NCBI RefSeq assembly: GCF_958979055.1
Contig: NC_084886.1
Location: 3,119,001 to 3,183,000 of the forward strand
DNA from: Alnus glutinosa
Taxonomy: Eukaryota; Streptophyta; Magnoliopsida; Fagales; Betulaceae
Reading direction: 5' to 3'
Length of the DNA: 64,000 nt
The notes beneath the pieces were generated by a model. The model was not told the DNA's origin. It did not search any database and saw only the letters and a program-made list of their open reading frames with translations. Shown piece by piece: positions 1 to 11,897 of this stretch (position 1 is the first letter of the stretch; each line of letters begins with the position of its first letter). The position numbers were made by a program, and so were the translations under genes.

Positions 1-61
1 AGAAATCATCCACACATATGATATAAAAATTGTATCCATTAGTAGACAAAACAGTAGAGGT

Positions 62-700
62 TCAAACATCACTATGAATCAACTCCAAAGGAGCTGAAGT
101 TACACGGTTAGAATCACAAAAAGGAAGCTTCCTACTTTTAGCTAGTTGACATGGAGTACACAAAAGCTGATTGGACTTGGATTTTAGCACAGGAATCTGT
201 TGATGTTTAAGCATAAATTGAAGAACTTGATGGTTGGGATGTCCTAGACGACTATGCCAAACATCTGCAATAGTTTTGATGCCAACCAGAATAACATATC
301 TCCTAGCTTTATTTCTGGAAAACTTCTTTAGCTGCATAGGATAAAGCCCATCTTTACTCTCTGCAGGAGGATCTCCTGGTTTGGTTGTCCTTCACAAGGA
401 AATAAGTATCCATGAGTTTAAAGTGACAGTTGTTATCTTTGCAAAATTTGTTGATGGATTAATAGATTTGCAGAGACTCCAGGGCAATGCAGAATGTTGT
501 TTAGATGAACGATGGAATTAGAGTTAAGAGTTTGGAAGGAAGAAGAACCTGTGTTTTGAATTTGGAGACCATTACCATTTCGAATAGCCACGGTTTCAGT
601 CCCTTGGTATGGTTGCTGCAATGTCAGGTTACTTAAGTCAGTTGTTATGTGATTGTTTGCCCCACTGTCAGCTAGCCACTCATCTTCTTCATGGAGTACA
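62..700 (-). pseudogene. Copia protease and pre-integrase remnant
   Basis: Downstream of gag on the minus strand a protease active-site motif LADSGANNHIT is readable near 630-690. The conserved VAIRNGNGLQIQNTGSSS block follows. At 62-337 lies the pre-integrase domain with its HHCC zinc-binding residues (WHSRLGHPNH and LCTPCQLAKS), ending in HSDV where the integrase catalytic core would begin. Frame breaks separate the segments, so the polyprotein is not intact. Confidence 0.88.
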
Positions 701-708
701 GTGGACTG

Positions 709-1716
709 TCAAACCATAGTAGCCAACTCACTTGGACGGTATTTTCCTTGGAATGAAAAATTCATGCGGTGGAAGCAGTCAAGTGCTTGATGATTATTCC
801 TACCACAGAGTTGACAAGTAACCCGATTAGTGTTAGAGCTATTTGAGGAAGTTGCATTGTTACCTTGAGTTTGAGTCCTTGGAGGACGAAACAGCTTCTT
901 GGCATAAGAAGGCTTTGAGAAATTTTGTGGTCTGCGTTGTGGTTGATAGCCATACTTGGGTCGTTGATAGCCGGACTTTGGCTTGACAGGAGGCTGACTT
1001 GGCCTTTGTGAAAGTAAGGCATAATTGGATGCCTCTGCAGTAGCATCTTGGTTCTGATGCTCGAGGAGTTGCTCATAGCTTAACAACTGAGAAAGGAAGG
1101 ACTCCAAGTCCATTGAGTCATCTTTGTTAGCAAAAGATAAGGAAGTTACAAATGAGTTGTATTGTGGTTTTAATCCTCCCACAATATAAGAGATGAGATC
1201 ATCATCTCCAATTGGTTTTCCAATAATGGCCAGTTGATCTACCGGCATTTTGGCAGAGCGCACAAACTCAGAACATCCTTTGTTGCCTTGGCGCAACATT
1301 TGCAATTGACGCCACATTTGATTGATGCGGGATCGAGATGGATTTGCATAATGATTCGCCAATGCACTCCACACTTGTTTTTAAGTGGTTATACCATAGA
1401 TGGTAGGAACTACCTTTTCAGTTAAGGTAGCAATGAATCAGCTAAGTATAAACGGGTCTTTTCTCTCCCAAGTGGTATATTCAGGGTTAAGAGAGAGAGA
1501 TTCCTTATATGCAGAACTGCCTGCAGCAGTGGGAAGAAACTTTGGTGGGCATGGCTTCGAACCATCAACAATGCCCATCAAGCCATAGGTTTTCAAGATA
1601 GGCTGGAACTGGAATTCCCATGCTAGGTAGTTATGATCATCAAGTTTTGTAGGAGCAAGGTGAGTAATGTTGGGCAAGGTGAAGGTGGAGGAATTGGAGT
1701 TGTTGGATTCTGTCAT
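709..1716 (-). pseudogene. Copia gag remnant with CCHC zinc knuckle
   Basis: A single minus-strand frame runs from 1716 to 709 and is broken by in-frame stops near 1435 and 1385. The N-terminal part carries the Copia gag pattern of a conserved LDDHNYLAWEFQ block. The middle part is the UBN2-type gag region (MWSALANHYANPSRSRI and onward). The C-terminal part has a basic Pro/Gln-rich linker and a zinc knuckle CX2CX4HX4C (CQLCGRNNHQALDC). The stops mean it cannot make full-length gag, so I call it a pseudogene of a mobile element, not a host gene. Confidence 0.9.
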
Positions 1717-1742
1717 TTAGTTGTGTTCGTGTGAACCGAGAG

Positions 1743-1754
1743 GCTTTGATACCA
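1743..1754 (-). other. tRNA-iMet primer-binding site
   Basis: The minus strand reads TGGTATCAAAGC immediately after the LTR end. This differs by one base from the usual plant Copia primer site TGGTATCAGAGC. Confidence 0.85.
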
Positions 1755-2104
1755 TGAAATTGTGAAAACAAGTTGAAGATTTTTGGTTGAATTTCGTGCT
1801 GATTTTTTAGCACTCAGTTCTGTATTTATAGAAGAGTTTGTACATAGAAAACATCAATGTTGAATTACAGGAAAAATATAAGTCTAAAGCTATACATTGG
1901 AACTATAACAATCTAACTAACTAGATTACAATTCCTGAAATCCTCCAGCTGTATATCTCCTGAGATTAAGGTCTTTGAGCAGCTGACAAGTATCTTCCTT
2001 GAAGTCAGGGTGGTAGCAGCCGTAGCTCACTAGCTTTAGGTGGCTGATCTTGTTCTGCAGAGGATGAGTTGGAACATGTTGAGGTGGAAGTGACTCCTCT
2101 AACA
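1755..2104 (-). repeat. 5' LTR of the left Copia element (350 bp)
   Basis: The LTR begins TGTTAGAGG and ends TTTCA on the minus strand, so it has the usual TG...CA ends, and it directly abuts the primer site. A TATAAATA-like box lies near 1832-1840. The outer boundary at 2104 is inferred from the terminal dinucleotide because the other LTR is not in the window. Confidence 0.75.
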
Positions 2105-3461
2105 AATTCTAGCCACACACTTTCATTCTTCTACTTTCTTTAAGATGAAATCTAGATAACTTTGGACCCCCGACAAGATACTTTGTCATTAACCTTCTTT
2201 TTCTTTGCTTGTAGTCTCGATTAAAGGTTTGAAATAAGATCAACTGATAATTCAACTTTCATCTCTATAGCTTTCAGAAAAATGGCTTGCATATTAAAGT
2301 AAATACATTAAATTATGATAACTTGAATTTTAGAATTTCCAATTGTGAATAAAGATTTGATCCAGTTGATATATGAAGCAGATCTGGATTCAGATAGACC
2401 TCAATCCAGTTAAGATCCAACCTGTTTCCGGTCCTACAAGGTCCAATTACGGTCTAAACTCCAGGTCCATACTTGGCCTAAAAGCACCTTCTGTGGGTGA
2501 ACGCGTAAACATGCTGACATACGACTAGAACTAGTGGGCTAGGCTTACTTTTGGGCTCGGAGCTCGGCCCATTTGGAGCTAATTACATCTAAAACACAAT
2601 GTTATCAGCCTATCACAAGGGAGAGAAAATTCTTCCTCCCTCTGTTTACTTTTTTAAAAAACAATCAACTTTAAAACATTATAACTTTATATCACATCAA
2701 TAATTTTTTATTACTATTTAAATAAAAAAATTCTCTACAATACAAAATCTTTTCACTTTCCCATACAATTTCTTTTTACTTTATATCATATCTATCACTT
2801 CTTACTACTACCCTCAACTCACACTCCCTTACCAAACAAGGCCAATAATATTGTATGCCTGTCATGAAAACTGCATCGTTTAGGGAGAGAAAATGAAAAA
2901 AGAACAATTATTTCCTTTGCATCAACCCTACCACTGTCCTTCTATTTGCATTGATGAATAGATTTTGCCAAACTAGTATACCATTAGATGAATCCTCTTG
3001 AAATGGTGAGAATTTGAAAATTAAATGCACTGGGTTGAAATGATGGGAGTTTTCGTCCAAAATCCTTCATCTTCTTTCCCTTGCATTCTCACCTCTTTCT
3101 TTTCTCTTATTGAAAAACTTAGATTTTCTTCCTTTAATCACGCAACCATAAAAAAATCTTATTAGTTTCGACAAGCTAAACTGAGCAGAGCCGAGTACTC
3201 GATTGGTGCTCAGCTGAGGACCATTGCCTTGACCCGATAAGCCGAGTTCGAACATAACTCCAAACGTCTATGTGATTCAGCAAAGCTGAATCCAAACATA
3301 GAGCTCGACACCCTAATCCATTAATGCTACATGATAAGCCAACACTCAGTTAACCTAATTATATGATAAGCAAAACTCAATCAACCTAACCGTCACTTGG
3401 CTTAGTTTACATGTAGTATTAGTAAGAACCAAAAGAAGAAAGAAAGAAAGAAAAAAAAAGC
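2105..3461. other. Intergenic, no gene seen; one MITE-like end
   Basis: I see no coding region. The stretch 2641-2845 is AT-rich and ends ACCAAACAAGGCC, which resembles one terminus of hAT-type MITEs, but I did not find the opposite terminus, so this is only a possible fragment. The rest is unremarkable intergenic DNA. Confidence 0.5.
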
Positions 3462-3640
3462 ATAACCCCAAGGGGTGGCTCAGTTAGTCAGAGCTTGGGA
3501 CGGTAGGACATTTCTCCCTTTTGATCTCAGGTTTGAATCCTACTAGATGCCACCTCTCGCTTGCGGGTTAGCCACTCGATCATAACCCGCATTTCAAAGC
3601 TCCATTCTTACAATGGCACTGGGGATGGGACACGGGTTAA
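3462..3640 (+). mobile_element. tRNA-derived SINE-like sequence
   Basis: The sequence has a split RNA polymerase III promoter: an A box TGGCTCAGTTAG at 3476-3487 and a B box GGTTTGAATCC at 3530-3540. The spacing is as in a tRNA. It is followed by a non-tRNA body (ATGCCACCTCTCGCTTGCGG and onward). An A/G-rich tract lies just upstream. The tRNA region is too diverged to fold as a working tRNA, so a tRNA-derived SINE is the best reading. The 3' end is uncertain. Confidence 0.65.
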
Positions 3641-4437
3641 TATGAAAATCTTGGTTGGGCCTTTATGCTCGGCTACACTACTACTATATGTGGGTCATCA
3701 TATTTCAAGGTACTGTTCAGCTATAAGTAAACTGGTATAACCGTATTTTTTAAATAAAAAAAAAAAAGAAAAAGATAAAGATAAAAAGATAAAAGAAAAA
3801 AAAGAAAAAAAAAAAAGAAGAAGAAGCGTAAGCATGAATTACGAGAGATTCTGAGAAACCTTTTTTGCCGAAGATCCCAATAGAAGAACTTTTGACTAGT
3901 CCACAGTCCACAGTCCACTCACTTCCGTTTATACTCCACCAAACCGTATGGTTAGTTGCATCCAATGGCAAGATTCCAACCTTTTATTCCCCTTTCCCAA
4001 TCAACTAGGCTTTGACGCGTGTACCTAGCCAGGTCACTACGGGTAAGCAATCTTTTTCTCAACTGGATTGGGTACCTAATTGCATCTGATTTTCAATTTT
4101 TGTCAAGGCAATTATTATTATTATTATTATGAATAATAAAAGACTTGTGGATATAGAGGCGGTGAAGAGGCCCATAAGAAATATGACCACCACTCGTTTC
4201 AGTCGATGAAGAAGCAGCCAAATCCAGTCTCTGACCTCCCATTCCACCCACAAAAGAGAAAAAGGAACAACAAGTCCAATTTCAAAATGCACACTCCTCC
4301 ATTCCTCCTCCACCATCTACTCCCTCTTCTCCTCCTACTCCACCAAACTCCATGGCCAAGAATCTACCTGAATAATACCTTCCATATTCCACTCTCTACT
4401 CTTCCACTTCCCTCTTTTTGTTCTGTTTCTCTTAGAC
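3641..4437 (+). promoter_or_regulatory. Upstream region and 5' leader of the phosphate transporter gene
   Basis: This contains an A/G-rich low-complexity tract (about 3755-3830), an (ATT)n run (about 4108-4130) and a pyrimidine-rich leader before the start codon. An ATG at 4206 opens an 90-codon frame that overlaps the real start out of frame. If transcription starts upstream of it, this would act as an inhibitory upstream ORF. No transcription start can be fixed from sequence alone. Confidence 0.4.
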
Positions 4438-6603
4438 ATGACTTCCTCTTATTGCTTATCTTCAACCAGAAATACTAATACTCCTTCACCTCAAGCATTC
4501 TTTCTGCATAACACCGACCTCTACCTCCCCAAGCATCGCTGTTCTTTCTTTTCCCGGGAAGCCCAACTCCCCAAGAGAGAGACTTTGCTTCTCAAGCAGC
4601 AAATACTAGCACCAAAGTTTTCTTTTTTCCCTACCTTGAGGCTAAAAGACTCTGAATTTACACACCCTTTTGCGACCATATCGTCTTTTGCTGAAGCTGA
4701 AGGCGAAGAAGAACAGAAAGAAGAAATTAAATTTAACGAGCATCGTCATGAAGCTGCGAAAGCTAAGGGCGACGAAGGCGACTTGCCTGGAATTGCTCAG
4801 GCCTTCCACATATCTTCGAGCACTGCTTCTGCTATTGCTCTATGCATAGCGCTTGTGGCTCTCATTTTTCCATTCTTCATGAAGTCTTTGGGACAGGGCT
4901 TATCCTTGAAGACCAAGCTGTTGTCTTATGCAACTCTGCTATCTGGGTTTTACATGGCTTGGAATATAGGAGCCAATGACGTGGCTAATGCCATGGGGAC
5001 CTCGGTGGGTTCGGGCGCATTGTCGCTCCGGCAGGCCGTGTTGACTGCTGCGGTGTTGGAATTCTCCGGGGCGTTGTTGATTGGCACCCATGTGACGAGT
5101 ACAATGCAGAAGGGAATTCTTGTTGCTAATGTGTTTCAGGGAAAGGATATGCTGCTCTTCACTGGATTGCTCTCTTCTTTGGCTGCTGCTGGTACTTGGT
5201 TGCAGGTACATATTATGGTTTCTCTCTTTGAAATTTATTTCATTCTGTTTTAGTTTTAGAATCCTTATGTTTGTTCAATTTGTGCAATGTGACAATTCAG
5301 AGGAGAAGGTTGTGTGTTGGATGTGAATTACTTTGTGTTTGTGTGATAATACAGGCCATTATTAACCAAACGCATGCAATGCGAACAGGGCTATCCATAC
5401 AACATTTGATTCCTAAGCTTTTCTAGCTAACTGATTAAAGAATTTGGCCCAGTCAGTATACTTTAATTCCTTGCTATAAAGATTTTGAAGTTCAAAAGAG
5501 AAAAGACGTATGAGCTTACTAACAATTGTTAGTCTACATGTGTTTGTAACACCCCGGTCTCATATTGGGAAGAGATAAATAACTCACATAGAGTGAGTAG
5601 TTTATAAGACATAGATAAATGCTAAGTCCCACATTACCTAGTTACTAGTTGAAACTGAACTTTATAAAGTGATTCTAGGGAAAGCTTCAAATTGACTAGT
5701 CCTTTTGGAGTGATAGTGCAAATCTGGCTAGCGTTTTTATCTGGGTCGTTACATGTGTAGTTTGTTTGATCTCAAAAACTTGGAAAGATATTCCTTTCTA
5801 TGATTGTGGAATCAATGCTCGGGTATTATGAGTGACTTAATTTTCTTCCTTGCTCCCCACCTAGATCACTTCAGTACTGTTTCTTCTTATTGTGTGAAAC
5901 TTTGGGCCAAATAAGAAATTTGGTTAACAAACAATTTATTTCAACAAAATTTTCTGTCAAAATCATTTAAATCTTTGCACTTCTGCGGTCATGCTATATC
6001 ATTTCAGTATGTTGTTCATTTTACTTCCCTGATTGTTATTGTTCACAATATCATATTAGATGCTGTTACGGATTTTGGTTGGTTAGTTGTGTCTTAGGCC
6101 ATTTGTTTTGTTCTTTAACTTATGGAACTAATCACCCATACGAGACAAAGGTGGAGCTAATATCAAAATCAAGAGAGGAAATTCCTCGATATTTACATCT
6201 AAAGAAGATGGAAGAAACAATGAAGAACAGGTTCTCTATGTATGAACTAAACAAATACTAGATCATAAAGCTTGTCTTTCTTAGCAGGATGTCTCCCCAT
6301 TCATAGTTCCATAGGCAACTAGGATTTTATATTTCACTAGCTCATAACCCGTGCTATGCGCGGGATTCTTTTATACTTAAAAGACTGGTTCAATGTTTAA
6401 AATTTATGGGTTCATGCTACGTGTCATAATTCTGTGCCAATTATAAGTTGGAATTCAGCAATAAATATATTAAAATCATGACAAAATCGGTTCAACCTCT
6501 AAAATTCACCTGTTTTTTTAATTAGAAGACCGGTCCAATATTTAAAAATTATGGTTTCACGCCATGTGTTAAAATTCTATGCCAATTCCAAGTTGAAACT
6601 CGG

Positions 6604-6659
<56 letters not shown>

Positions 6660-9657
6660 ACGATATGATGTTTTTAATTATAATTTTCATTAAAGTATAA
6701 TAAATTTATTAAAATCATGACAAAACCGATTCAACCTTTAAAATTTACTCATTTTTTTACTTAAAAGAACTATTCAGTGTTTAAAAATTATAGGTTCATA
6801 CCATGTGTCATAATTCTATGCCAATTCTAAGTTGACACTTGGCGTGTATATACATATATGATATGATGTTTTTAATTATAATTTTTTTTTAAAAAAAATC
6901 TCACCACTTAATGCAGTTATAATGACACTTAATGCTATAATACGAAAAAAAAAAAGTCTTTATTTTGGTTTCACACCCATGATCTTTTCATTAAAGCATA
7001 ATAAATTTATTAAAATCATGACAAAACCGGTTCAACCTTTTAAATTCTCCGATTTTTTTACTTAAAAAAAGGGTTCAGTGTCTAAAAATTATGGGTTCAC
7101 GCTACGTGCCATAATTCTATGTCAATTCTAAGTTGGAACTCGGCGTTTATATACATATATGATATGATGTTTTTAATTATAATTTTTTTAAAAAAATCTC
7201 AACCCTTAATACGGCTATAATGACACTTAATGTTATAATGTGAAAACGTCCTTATTTTGGCCTCATGAAGTTTCACACCTATGATCTTTTCATTAAAGCA
7301 TAATAAATTTATTAAAATCATGACAAAACCGGTTCAACCTTTAAAATTCACCGATTTTTTTACTTAAAAGAATGGTTTAATGTTTAAAAATTATGGGTTC
7401 ATGCCACGTGCCATAATTCTATACCAATTCTAAGTTGAAACTTGGATTTTATATATATATATGATTGAGTCCTTGCAAGCCACCATATTAATATGCCTTG
7501 TATATAGGATTGACTTCCCCAAAGCAGCATGTATGTCATCTTTAAAAAATGGGGGAAAAAAATATTTCCCTGAGATTCTCTTTAACTAACATTTGGAAAA
7601 TTTATTTGAACTTTATGAGCGTGGGAGGCTTGTATTTGCACATCCAATACTGGCAGTTGTATGATATCTCACTTGGACATTGGATTTACATTCTAGAAAT
7701 TCTTGATTAAAATATGTATTTTCTTTCTACATAGCCCCTTCCGATAGTTGATTTGGAATATTTTTTTTTTTTTGATAAGTATTTGGAATTTATTGGTAGC
7801 AAAGGAGGTAGAATATTCAATTCAAAAATAAAAATGTTTAATAGTTCTTGAAACTGCAACAGCTTCTAGGATCCAATTATCTAGTCAGTATGGTCCTTAC
7901 TTCCTAACATACATAAAATTCTTCAAGAATATGTTTGCTTGGGGAGTGGTATGATTCGAAAATAATTTCTAAAACGTGTATGTGTCAGCATTATTCACCT
8001 ATCAACTCAGACTTAAGAATGAGAAAATTTTTTCCTAGATGCATTTGCTTTCACAGGCATCTTGGAATATCCTAAATCTGACTTTTTATACTTGACTTTG
8101 AATGTACTCGTTTTCCTAATATGATTATATGCTACATTCTCAAGTTCTTCTTTTATAATGATCTATCTTGTGTTATATATGCAGGTTTCGTCATATTATG
8201 GTTGGCCTGTCTCTACCACACATTGTATAGTGGGATCAATGGTTGGATTTGGACTTATCTATGGAGGATCAGGTGCCGTCTTCTGGAGTTCACTGGCCAG
8301 GGTAGCTTCTTCATGGGTGATCTCACCATTAATGGGCGCACTGGTGTCATTTCTTGTCTACAAATGCATCCGTAGGGTATTTTCTCACACTCTTAGACTT
8401 AGAAGCAAGCTCACTGCCTTACATCTTCTATGGGTTTATCTTGACTTATGAATTTACCTGCTTGTTGGAAAAACTGACTTTGGAACCTTTTGTCATTTTA
8501 GACATTGTGTGGAGCTAATTTTTCCAGAAATCTATAATAAATATAAGAAAGGCTTGAATATTATGATTAATGGGAAGCTGTCAAGATGCACAATGAAACT
8601 TTGTATTCATCGACTCCCCAAACAAATCATAAGCCATAAGCTTGGTCGGGTGACTGCTTGTGCCTTCTGCTAGCTCCTTATATGTAAAGCTTTTCATTAC
8701 AGTATAATAACTGACGAAAGTTACTTCTTGATCATAAACAGAACCTAGGCAATTACTAGCTTTCTCCATAGCCCGAGTTATTTGACGGAATGATGAGATG
8801 CACAGTTCTTACGACTCTACTTTCTTTCCCAGTTTGTGTACAGTGCTCCAAATCCGGGACAAGCTGCAGCTACAGCTGCACCAATTGCTGTGTTTGTTGG
8901 TGTAACCGGAATCTCTTTTGCAGCCTTTCCTCTTAGCAAGAGCTTTCCTTTGGCTCTGGCTCAGGCTCTAGCCTTCGGAACTGCTGGGGCGTTCCTTGTA
9001 AACAGAATTATCCGAAAACAGCTGGGTCATCTCCTTCTTAAACCAACTACATCACAAGCACAGCCAAAAGAGGGAACCATCCCCACCAAAAATATTGGAT
9101 TTCTCACTGATATAGCGGGTCCAAAGGGTACCCAGCTGGAAATAGTTTATGGGGTATTTGGGTACATGCAGATCCTCTCAGCCTGCTTCATGTCATTTGC
9201 CCATGGAGGAAATGATGTCTCTAATGCAATAGGTCCTTTGGCTGCTGCATTATCTATACTTCAAAGAGGTGCCTGTGGAACTGATATTGTTATTCCAATT
9301 GATGTTCTCGCCTGGGGAGGATTTGGAATTGTTGCAGGGCTTATGATGTGGGGGTATAGAGTAATAGCAACAATTGGGAAGAAGATAACAGAACTCACAC
9401 CAACAAGAGGATTTGCAGCTGAGTTTGCTGCAGCCTCTGTCGTTCTATTTGCATCGAAGCTGGGACTTCCCATCTCAGCAACCCATACTCTGGTGGGTGC
9501 AGTCATGGGGGTGGGGTTCGCAAGAGGACTTAACAGTGTTAGAGCAGAAACAGTGAGGGAGATTGTGGTTTCTTGGGCTGTGACAATTCCAGTTGGTGCT
9601 ATCCTTTCTGTTTTCTATACATGGATCTTAACCAAGCTTTTGTCTCCTATTTTGTGA
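4438..9657 (+). CDS. PHT2-1: Plastid low-affinity phosphate transporter (PHT2;1 type)
   Basis: Three exons, 4438-5205, 8185-8376 and 8833-9657, join in frame to a 594-residue protein. It belongs to the PHO4/PiT family of cation-coupled phosphate transporters, which in plants sits in the chloroplast inner envelope and brings phosphate into the stroma. The first ~100 residues are Ser/Thr-rich and poorly conserved, as expected of a transit peptide. Both inverted PiT repeats are present: GANDVANAMGTSVGSGAL near residue 177 and AHGGNDVSNAIGPLAAAL near residue 441, each with its second motif (STTHCIVG and SATHTLVGAVMGVG). The length agrees with Arabidopsis PHT2;1 (about 587 residues). All splice sites are GT-AG. 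Intron 1 is almost 3 kb and loaded with repeats. No frameshift or missing key residue was seen, so the gene looks functional. Confidence 0.96.
5544..5753 (+). mobile_element. Solo LTR of a TRIM family, in PHT2;1 intron 1
   Basis: The 209-bp sequence begins TGTAACACCCCGGTC and ends GGGTCGTTACA. It matches the two LTRs of the complete TRIM at 57399-57913 along its whole length. It is bordered by TGTGT on both sides (5539-5543 and 5754-5758), with one extra T at the left. There is no primer site or second LTR, so it is a solo LTR left by recombination between the LTRs. Confidence 0.85.
6347..7455. repeat. Degenerate tandem array, ~300-bp unit, in PHT2;1 intron 1
   Basis: The anchor ATTAAAATCATG recurs at 6469, 6708, 7009 and 7311, giving spacings of 239, 301 and 302 bp. 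A second anchor around TTAAAAATTATGGGTTCA occurs five times, so the first units are truncated. The array opens with the imperfect palindrome ACCCGTGCTATGCGCGGG (from 6347). A similar short GC-rich palindrome is common at plant Helitron ends, so the array may derive from a Helitron. That assignment is inference. Confidence 0.85.
6606..6657. repeat. (TA)n microsatellite
   Basis: About 25 uninterrupted TA units sit inside the second unit of the intronic tandem array. It probably grew from the shorter TATATACATATATGATATG segment seen at the same place in the other units. Confidence 0.95.
7751..7789 (-). mobile_element. Micro-insertion of a LINE 3' tail (21 bp) with 9-bp TSD
   Basis: ATTTGGAAT occurs at 7751-7759 and again at 7781-7789. 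Between them, 7760-7780 reads on the minus strand as ACTTATC followed by a run of A. This is the same tail found on the other LINE micro-insertions in this window. It lies in PHT2;1 intron 1. Confidence 0.7.
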
Positions 9658-11252
9658 GTACATTCAAAGGATCAAAGTCATGAACAGCTTATGTATGCAA
9701 TTATTTACAATTACCAACACTTTTTTCACGAATCTGATTGGTGGAATATTATCCTTGTCTGAGCTAATGTGATTTCCTCCGAGTGGAAGTCACCATATGG
9801 AATTGAGTAAACAACTTTGGCTTTCTTAGTTAATCTGTTCAAAAGCCCTTCTTTCTTCTAAACTGTGATCTATCTGTTCATGACTTTTACATATGAATTC
9901 CCATTGGGATGTGCAAATCATGTTTTCCTGTACCAAGATCCGTCGATTAATTAGATATCAAAGTGAAAGCAACCAATCACAGCTAAAAAGAATATGTTTA
10001 GCAAGGAATATGATGTGTAATCAATCTAGCGAGGAATGCCCTATAGCATCAGATAGGAAAGATTATAGGTGTTTTTTCTTTTACTTTTTTCTTTTTTTTG
10101 GGCTTCTGTGTTCTGTATTGATTGATATTGAGAGAAAACGATGGCATCATCTTACCTTACAAGGCTCCTAGTTCATTCCTATTAACATGAATGTTTTGGA
10201 AGGTTTATTCTTTAACTCGTGCAGTTACTTACGACAAAGTCCTATATGGTACTACGAGTCTACAAGGTTTTGGAAGTAGCATGGCACTTTGTGGAACAAT
10301 TATGTTGTCATCAGGGATAGTAGCAATGTTTCGACAGCAAGTTAATTCATGTTCTATTACACTTAGAAAAAAAGCCGATGGGCTTGAATGGCCCCCACTA
10401 TTAGAGCTGAAGTTTGTGATTCTTTATTCTTCTTGTTGAAGACCGTGGGAGCAAGTTGAAGTGAATACATCTCATAACTCAAACTGAAAAATAGGCACCC
10501 CTTGTGATCCGAATACAGGGAAAGGTCATTATTTTTGGTATCCTCAGCTCCATCCCTGCCTCCTCATCCTGAGAGGTTAGAAAAGTTCAAAGAAGTGAAA
10601 CTTTTGCACCCACAATGTGACAAAATGTGCTGCCTCCCTATCCTTTTCAGAAAGCATTCCCATATCCTCCCTCTTGTGCTTGTCCATTTGGCTAGATCAG
10701 TGGAGAGAACCCCTCCACTCTGGCTTTTCTTTGCTTTCTTATATTAAAAAAAAAATCTCTGAAAAAGAGAGAAAAGACCAGAGTGAATGTTGGTAATCTT
10801 CTTTAAACTGCACCAGTAGAATCCAGAAAAAGTTGAGTACTACGAATAAGGTACTGGTATTGGGACTAACGCAGACTTTTCCTTCAATTGGCCACTCAAT
10901 ACATTCAATTCCGAAACCATAAAACTGAAACAATTTGACAAAGAGCAATGGTAGTTTGCATGATATTTAAAAGATCGGGAGAAAAAAGAAGAAGAAACAG
11001 AAACCAAAAATAGGTGTCAAGTATCCAGTCAAGATTTTGGGATACTGAAACAATTTGACAAATGACAGTCACAAGTTATTGGAAGTAGTTCAAGTATTTT
11101 GCAGATAAGTCCTCTAAATGAAGAACAGAGCTCCAGTAGATTTTGGGATACTGACAAAATAGTGAACATTCAATTCATAATTGGGAGAAACTTTTCCTAT
11201 CAGAGTACTTATGCACCCAACATATCTTTATGAGGAACCAAGTAGAACCAAG
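9658..11252. other. 3' flank between convergent genes; no further gene seen
   Basis: This holds the 3' untranslated region of the phosphate transporter and, at its right end, that of the minus-strand PADRE gene. Short open frames occur (for example 10191-10439) but show no family resemblance, coding bias or splice context. The phrase CTGAAACAATTTGACAAA recurs near 10925 and 11045, a minor local duplication. Confidence 0.55.
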
Positions 11253-11897
11253 TCACGGAGAGAGCTCCTGTACAGAAGTTAGGCTGGGTTCCCACCCTAA
11301 TCCTCTGCATGATTTTGCCTTTGGGAGGGGAGGTCTAAAAGGCTTTTTTCCTTTAACACATTTTCTTGGTGAACATCTTGAGTCTCTTGACCACCTTGCC
11401 TTAGAGGCAAAAAAGTCGCTTGCATGACAAATAGAGTCCTCCATACTTTCTCGACCAGCATCGATGGTGAAGTTCCAATCCCACTTTTCTTCTTCGCCTT
11501 TGGACTTCTCTGGGTGTCTACGCTTCAATTTCTGTGCAGTAGTGGATGGGATTATATAGTATTTCTGACCAGGCAAGAGATCTTCTTCTGGACATAATAG
11601 GGACTCGTGTGGATTTTTGAAAACTTCTGACCGCGCAACATACATCCCAGGATACTTTTCCATCACCTGAGATGCAGGAACTGCATTTTGGTACAGTTCC
11701 TCCCGCCCACCTGCATGAACTATCCTCACAGATATATCTCTTGATAATTGTAAGCTCGTGTCCAATGATATGGAAGCTCCTCCCAGTTCTTTCTTTCTTC
11801 TAGGTTCACTGTCATTGGAAGCTCCTCCCAAGTCTTTCTTCCTTCTAGATTCTCTGTTGATGCACCGGCCGAGCCCCAGCGACTGAAAAACACCCAT
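11253..11897 (-). CDS. DUF4228 (PADRE) domain protein
   Basis: A single-exon gene encodes 214 residues. The centre (HAGGREELYQNAVPASQVM, then EEDLLPGQKYYIIPSTTAQK) is the plant-specific DUF4228/PADRE domain, found in small proteins often induced by pathogens or abiotic stress; their biochemistry is not settled. I chose the ATG at 11895-11897 because it has A at -3 and G at +4 and gives MGVFQS, an N-myristoylation pattern (Gly2, Ser6) common in this family. An alternative in-frame ATG at 11904-11906 adds three residues, and a TGA at 11916-11918 closes the frame upstream. A 16-residue segment (RRKKDLGGAS and RRKKELGGAS) is duplicated near the N-terminus. The C-terminal third is basic and poorly conserved. 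Confidence 0.85.
   Translation of the reverse strand: MGVFQSLGLGRCINRESRRKKDLGGASNDSEPRRKKELGGASISLDTSLQLSRDISVRIVHAGGREELYQNAVPASQVMEKYPGMYVARSEVFKNPHESLLCPEEDLLPGQKYYIIPSTTAQKLKRRHPEKSKGEEEKWDWNFTIDAGRESMEDSICHASDFFASKARWSRDSRCSPRKCVKGKKPFRPPLPKAKSCRGLGWEPSLTSVQELSP

Larger units (their letters stand above)
1..2104 (-). mobile_element. Ty1/Copia LTR retrotransposon, 5' part, decayed
   Basis: Reading on the minus strand from the right, the order is a 5' LTR (1755-2104), a primer-binding site (1743-1754), gag with a CCHC zinc knuckle, an aspartic protease segment and the pre-integrase zinc-binding region. The element then runs off the left edge at the start of the integrase core. Protease before integrase straight after gag, with an initiator-Met-tRNA primer site, is the Copia arrangement. 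Several in-frame stops and frame changes show the copy is dead. The 3' LTR and the left target-site duplication are outside the window; the right flank after the LTR reads AATTC. Confidence 0.93.

Noticed and set aside
3476-3540. tRNA gene suggested by A and B boxes
   Set aside because: The arms do not pair as a tRNA and the B box has GGTTTGA in place of GGTTCGA; the longer non-tRNA body fits a SINE.
8581-8769. Minus-strand frame in PHT2;1 intron 2
   Set aside because: Short, no resemblance to known proteins, and lies between two well-supported exons of the plus-strand gene.
10191-10439. 82-codon frame after PHT2;1
   Set aside because: No recognisable family, no splice context and no codon bias; probably chance.
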